Made by a program: the position numbers and the translations under genes
Notes under the pieces: model-generated
Seen by the model: the letters and a program-made list of their open reading frames with translations, nothing else
Told to the model about the DNA's origin: nothing
Database searches by the model: none
Source: Candidatus Uabimicrobium amorphum
GTDB lineage: Bacteria > Planctomycetota > Uabimicrobiia > Uabimicrobiales > Uabimicrobiaceae
Direction: 5' to 3'
Length of the DNA: 64,000 nt
NCBI RefSeq assembly: GCF_009002475.1
Contig: NZ_AP019860.1
Coordinates: 7,330,501-7,394,500 of the forward strand
Shown here: positions 61,071 through 64,000 of the stretch, piece after piece
Numbering within the stretch: position 1 is the first letter of the stretch
Layout: each line of letters starts with the position of its first letter

Positions 61071-61145
61071 GGGGAAGTAGCTCAACCGGGATAGAGCGGC
61101 GGACTCATAATCCGCAGGCTGCAGGTTCAAGTCCTGCCTTCCCAA
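61071..61145 (+). tRNA. tRNA with CAT anticodon (elongator Met or lysidine-type Ile2)
   Basis: Anticodon arm GCGGA-CTCATAA-TCCGC, D stem GCTC/GAGC, T arm GCAGG-TTCAAGT-CCTGC. The acceptor GGGGAAG/CTTCCCA has six pairs and a G1-A72 mismatch, with A73. The anticodon stem lacks the three G-C pairs of initiators. CTCATAA is found in both elongator Met and Ile2 (CAU) tRNAs; I cannot separate them. CCA is not encoded. Confidence 0.9.
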
Positions 61146-61155
61146 TTACAAAAAC

Positions 61156-61248
61156 GGAGAGGTGGCCGAGTGGCTTAAGGCGGCAGATTGCTAATCTGCT
61201 ATGGTTGGTCAACAATCATCACGGGTTCGAATCCCGTCCTCTCCTCCA
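61156..61248 (+). tRNA. tRNA-Ser (GCT)
   Basis: Acceptor GGAGAGG/CCTCTCC, anticodon arm GCAGA-TTGCTAA-TCTGC (anticodon GCT) and a long variable arm (TTGGTCAACAATCA region) typical of class II tRNA. T arm ACGGG-TTCGAAT-CCCGT, T73 and an encoded CCA. G73 is more usual for serine. Confidence 0.95.
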
Positions 61249-61251
61249 CAA

Positions 61252-61325
61252 GCAGGCGTACCCAAGGGGCTTAAGGGGTGTGATTGCAAATCACATATTC
61301 GCAGGTTCGAATCCTGCCGCCTGCT
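61252..61325 (+). tRNA. tRNA-Cys (GCA)
   Basis: Acceptor GCAGGCG/CGCCTGC, anticodon stem-loop GTGAT-TGCAA-ATCAC around anticodon GCA, T arm GCAGG-TTCGAAT-CCTGC, and U73 as expected for cysteine. It starts three bases after the serine tRNA CCA; its own CCA is not encoded. Confidence 0.95.
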
Positions 61326-61331
61326 CTACAC

Positions 61332-61409
61332 AAGGGAGTAGCTCAATCGGATGAGAGCGGTGGTCTTCGAAACCACAGGTTGCAGGTTCGATCCCTGTCT
61401 CCCTTGCCA
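61332..61409 (+). tRNA. tRNA-Arg (TCG)
   Basis: Acceptor AAGGGAG/CTCCCTT, D stem GCTC/GAGC, anticodon arm GTGGT-CTTCGAA-ACCAC with anticodon TCG, T arm GCAGG-TTCGATC-CCTGT, G73 and an encoded CCA. It reads CGN arginine codons. Confidence 0.93.
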
Positions 61410-61438
61410 AATGTAGGCTAGCGTTCAATTGTTTTAGT

Positions 61439-62254
61439 TTAGGAAAATTTAGAGAATAACAACCACAAAATGGTTGTTCCAAGAAAGAAACGGTAATAAC
61501 AAAAAATATTGTAATCGTATTTTTGCACATATTGAAGTAGATACTTAATACTTAAAAGGCCAGAGATCACTGCCACAAGAAACCCAAACAAAATCTGCAA
61601 ATTTGCAAAAGCGGTGAGCAAATGGCTATAATTTAAAACACATGCTCCGACGATGATGGGGGCGGAAATTAAAAAAGAAAACTGCGCTGCACTTTTGCGA
61701 TTGAAGCCTAGTAGTAGAGCCGCAGCAATGGTAATTCCTGACCTTGACACTCCTGGAAACAAAGCAAGCGCTTGCGAACAACCAATGGCAAAAGCAGTCT
61801 TGAGTCCAATGGTTTCAAACTCCCTAGTTTTGCGACCCGTTTTGTCAGCATATACCAATGCCATACCAAAGACAATTAAATTTATGGCAATGGTTACTGG
61901 ACTGCGAAATGTAGTTTCAATTGTGTCTTTCAATAGTAAGCCAGCAATAGCAGCAGGTATTGAAGCAACAACAAGGCATAGTAGTAATATACAAGATTGC
62001 TTGGATTCAGGTGTACGATAAGATTTCTGCAACACGTACCTGACGGGATCACATACCAAGCATAACCACTGGCGATGAAAATAAATCATTACCGCCAACA
62101 AAGTTCCTAAATGCAAAGTAACATCAAAAGCTAAACCAGAATCGTTAAATCCAAATAACCACGGTGTTAGCACCAAATGCCCAGAACTCGATATAGGCAA
62201 AAACTCCCCCACACCTTGAACAATTCCCAAAATAAGTATTTCGAAATAATCCAT
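61439..62254 (-). CDS. uppP: Undecaprenyl-diphosphatase
   Basis: A polytopic enzyme of 271 residues that recycles undecaprenyl diphosphate to the lipid carrier for peptidoglycan synthesis. Signature motifs are GIVQGVGEFLPISSSGHLVL near the N-terminus and ALFPGVSRSGITIAAALLLG in the second half, both with the catalytic E and R/S residues. The ATG at 62254 (MDYFEILILG) fits the family start; an in-frame ATG at 62266 is also possible. The gene converges on the tRNA cluster (30 bases from tRNA-Arg) and follows a small hypothetical gene on the same strand. Confidence 0.95.
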   Translation of the reverse strand: MDYFEILILGIVQGVGEFLPISSSGHLVLTPWLFGFNDSGLAFDVTLHLGTLLAVMIYFHRQWLCLVCDPVRYVLQKSYRTPESKQSCILLLCLVVASIPAAIAGLLLKDTIETTFRSPVTIAINLIVFGMALVYADKTGRKTREFETIGLKTAFAIGCSQALALFPGVSRSGITIAAALLLGFNRKSAAQFSFLISAPIIVGACVLNYSHLLTAFANLQILFGFLVAVISGLLSIKYLLQYVQKYDYNIFCYYRFFLGTTILWLLFSKFS

Positions 62255-62278
62255 ATCCCACCACATCTTTTTATAACG

Positions 62279-62629
62279 TTAAAATACCATATTTAAACAA
62301 ACTTCATTGCGAGTTGCATTGTTATTGAGGACATTCTCACAGCAATGGTTATATGGTTTTGTATTACCTACATGCGAAGAAGAATAACAAGTCTTGCGAC
62401 AAGAGAATTTTATTCCGACATATTTTTTTTGGAGTAGTTCTTGGACTCTACTTATATCTTCAGATGAGATGAATTCAAATTCAGTGATTCCCTCGTCAAT
62501 GACGTTTTTGATAAAATTTTGTAAAAAAGAAACATTCATAGTTGGAAGGACGATACAGAAAGTACTTTCTTGCTTCAGTAAATCTAAATCTTCGTGCTTT
62601 TTTTTGCGAATGATGATAATGGCTTTCAT
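62279..62629 (-). CDS. Small hypothetical protein with cysteine-rich tail
   Basis: The 116 residues begin MKAIIIIRKKKHEDLDLL, an alpha/beta pattern (TFCIVLPTMNVSFLQNFI; FEFISSEDISRVQELLQ) recalling a P-II-like or GlnK-like small fold, but no family is assigned. The last 40 residues hold five cysteines (SCRKTCYSSS, HCCENV, EVCLN). A perfect AGGAG lies seven bases before the ATG. It is 24 bases upstream of uppP and probably co-transcribed with it. Confidence 0.65.
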   Translation of the reverse strand: MKAIIIIRKKKHEDLDLLKQESTFCIVLPTMNVSFLQNFIKNVIDEGITEFEFISSEDISRVQELLQKKYVGIKFSCRKTCYSSSHVGNTKPYNHCCENVLNNNATRNEVCLNMVF

Positions 62630-62933
62630 ATATTTCTCCTCTATTTCATACTCATATTTATCCCTTTTATTACTCGTTTATTTACAGGAAGCAAACCATG
62701 TGCCACAAAAAAAAGTTGTAGAGAAAAAAACGTTGCTTATGCTGTAATTACTCAATAGAGGTGGTAAAATTTTTATTTTCTGATCGAAACATCGTGGATA
62801 TTACACAAAAAACTGTCAGATAAATCATACGGTGTCATTTATATATAACGAACATTGATCTGTAAGTATGGGAAGACAAGCTGAAAACGAGGAAAGATAG
62901 ATAAAGGTCCTTATTCAACGAAACTCAGGATAA
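62630..62933. other. Intergenic gap, nothing recognised
   Basis: AT-rich sequence between two minus-strand genes. I see no repeat, RNA gene, clear promoter or terminator in it. Confidence 0.4.
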
Positions 62934-64000
62934 TCAATTCGCGCTTGTAAAAGCTTGCGAACTTTTTCTTCTGCCAATGGCGATTTCATAAAATGTTGCC
63001 AATGGTAATATGTGATTTTTGTAAAAGTTATTTGCCATCTCTAAACGGAATAACCATGCTTCATCAATAGTATTTTCCACCAATATGTATTTTATATTGA
63101 GTATCGCAGCTTGTTGACCCGGCCGATCAAGTCTTCCTTTCATTTGCGGAAGTTTGTCGGGTTCAGGGGGTCTTGTCACAATTGTGTTATACGCAATTAA
63201 GTCATTTAAACCATATGTTCCCTCCGCATAAGAGACTACCGTGTGTTTCCCTGACTTATCTGGATAACGCGATACACCTGTAATTCTTTGGGCAATTTGT
63301 TCCGCTTCGTCTTTACTTCTCGCGTAAATAAGTGCACGGTCTTGTTGTTGCAATTGTGCGATGACCGCCGCAAAACATTCTACATAGTCAAAATGTTGGA
63401 ACAGATAGTTACTCAAGGCAATATATACCTGTTGCGCCGACATGTTCTGTAAGGCAAGGTCTTCATACTCTTGTCGCATTTTCGCTGACAGGGGAAAGCG
63501 ATGAACGGTTGTGATCCACTTTTTCGCTTCTTTGGGTATGTGGCAAATAATTGCTTCACTTAGAATAGTATCTAAATACGCTTTTTGCTCAGGAAGTCCA
63601 CTGCGTAACATTTTTAACATGTAGAATAGTTTATCAAATCGCGAACGAAAAAAAGTAGCGCTCATCATCATAACGCCGTACTGCGAAGAGATCACTTGTC
63701 GCCAAGCCTCTTCTGTTTGTAGTGCATTTTTATTTTGTACGGACAGGCATTCATCAATGACAACGAGTTGCCATAAATTGTAGACAGGATGATTGCGCAT
63801 ACGTCCTAGAGTCGTAATTACAATAGAATTTATTTGGATGTCATGGCTAAGTGACCCATCTGCATTTTGCAAAACAATGTCAAAGCCTGTTGTATGCTTT
63901 GCTATTTCATCTTGCCACGTCTTATAAAGTTTTTCGGTAGGTAACAATACCAAAAATCCGCGATAGACATTTTGCTTATGGTCGATGTTATGATGTAGTA
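62934..64000 (-). CDS. SNF2-like superfamily II helicase/ATPase, C-terminal part (5' truncated)
   Basis: The frame stays open to the window edge (upstream residues read HKQNVYRGFLVLLPTEKLY), so the N-terminus with the Walker A motif lies outside. Visible are motif Ia-like VLLPTEKLYKTW, IVITTLGRMR, a Walker B in LVVIDECLS (DECL instead of DEAH/DExH), and motif III in MMMSATFFRSR. The second RecA lobe has RALIYARSKDEAEQIAQRI, NTIVTRPPEPDKL and MKGRLDRPGQ. The last resembles the QxxGRxxRxGQ motif VI of SNF2 enzymes. It should be an ATP-driven DNA or chromatin-type translocase; the cellular role is unknown. Confidence 0.8.
   Translation of the reverse strand, partial: LHHNIDHKQNVYRGFLVLLPTEKLYKTWQDEIAKHTTGFDIVLQNADGSLSHDIQINSIVITTLGRMRNHPVYNLWQLVVIDECLSVQNKNALQTEEAWRQVISSQYGVMMMSATFFRSRFDKLFYMLKMLRSGLPEQKAYLDTILSEAIICHIPKEAKKWITTVHRFPLSAKMRQEYEDLALQNMSAQQVYIALSNYLFQHFDYVECFAAVIAQLQQQDRALIYARSKDEAEQIAQRITGVSRYPDKSGKHTVVSYAEGTYGLNDLIAYNTIVTRPPEPDKLPQMKGRLDRPGQQAAILNIKYILVENTIDEAWLFRLEMANNFYKNHILPLATFYEIAIGRRKSSQAFTSAN

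Noticed and set aside
61071..61145. Initiator tRNA-fMet
   Set aside because: The anticodon stem has GGA/TCC at 29-31/39-41 rather than three G-C pairs, in spite of the 1-72 mismatch.
62394..62747. Plus-strand 117-codon frame
   Set aside because: Mostly antisense to the hypothetical gene at 62279-62629, which has a perfect ribosome site.

Overview
The window is AT-rich bacterial DNA, mostly single-copy chromosomal genes on both strands. No phage, plasmid or transposase genes are visible. Four Hanks-type Ser/Thr kinases or pseudokinases lie in the first 24 kb, alongside many secreted TPR, HEAT and coiled-coil proteins, DUF1573 and DUF1570-like proteins and a large alpha-2-macroglobulin. This repertoire points to a Planctomycetota-like bacterium; the low GC would suit a lineage such as Candidatus Uabimicrobium. 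That assignment is inference from gene content, not a database result.

Layout. 1-4.6 kb holds two tandem kinase paralogs (the first cut by the window edge), an unusual minus-strand RNA gene, a DUF7873-type gene and a third kinase. 4.7-6.6 kb carries an amino-acid permease, then a deletion scar joining a symporter start to the tail of an SsuD-like monooxygenase. 7-10.4 kb is a minus-strand operon (coiled-coil protein, MDR oxidoreductase, DUF1573 protein). 10.5-18.7 kb is a tight plus-strand operon: pseudokinase-HEAT protein, SDR, selenocysteine MsrA, NagB and an RND permease. 18.8-22.3 kb has a lipoprotein, a DHH/MYG1-like protein and a TPR protein. 22.6-26.7 kb links a kinase, a membrane protein and an enlarged signal peptidase I. 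26.8-34 kb holds secreted and signalling proteins plus repeat elements. 34-37 kb is a GHL10-amidase peptidoglycan hydrolase fusion. 37.3-49 kb contains an isolated rplC, a flavoprotein, a zinc metalloprotease, YchJ and GST proteins, glycogen phosphorylase and malic enzyme. 49.3-57.5 kb has the alpha-2-macroglobulin, a small protein, a DUF2135 (YfaP-like) protein and a secreted coiled-coil protein. 57.6-64 kb has a beta-carbonic anhydrase, a Bax-inhibitor-1 family protein, a five-tRNA cluster, UppP and an edge-truncated helicase.

Most notable: (1) a minus-strand RNA locus at about 2.45-2.76 kb whose tRNA 3' half (T arm, acceptor strand, encoded CCA) precedes its 5' half (acceptor strand, D arm). 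The acceptor strands are perfectly complementary. A stem-loop holding a stop codon and a rho-independent terminator follow. It resembles a circularly permuted, two-piece tmRNA, but with a glycine-type tRNA head. (2) An msrA whose catalytic codon is UGA, followed by a SECIS-like hairpin, implying selenocysteine use. (3) A fusion of a DigH/GHL10-type glycosidase with a zinc amidase. (4) A mobile-looking repeat of about 315 bp with near-perfect 30-bp inverted ends, plus several smaller repeat families. (5) A probable small RNA at 34.03-34.10 kb.
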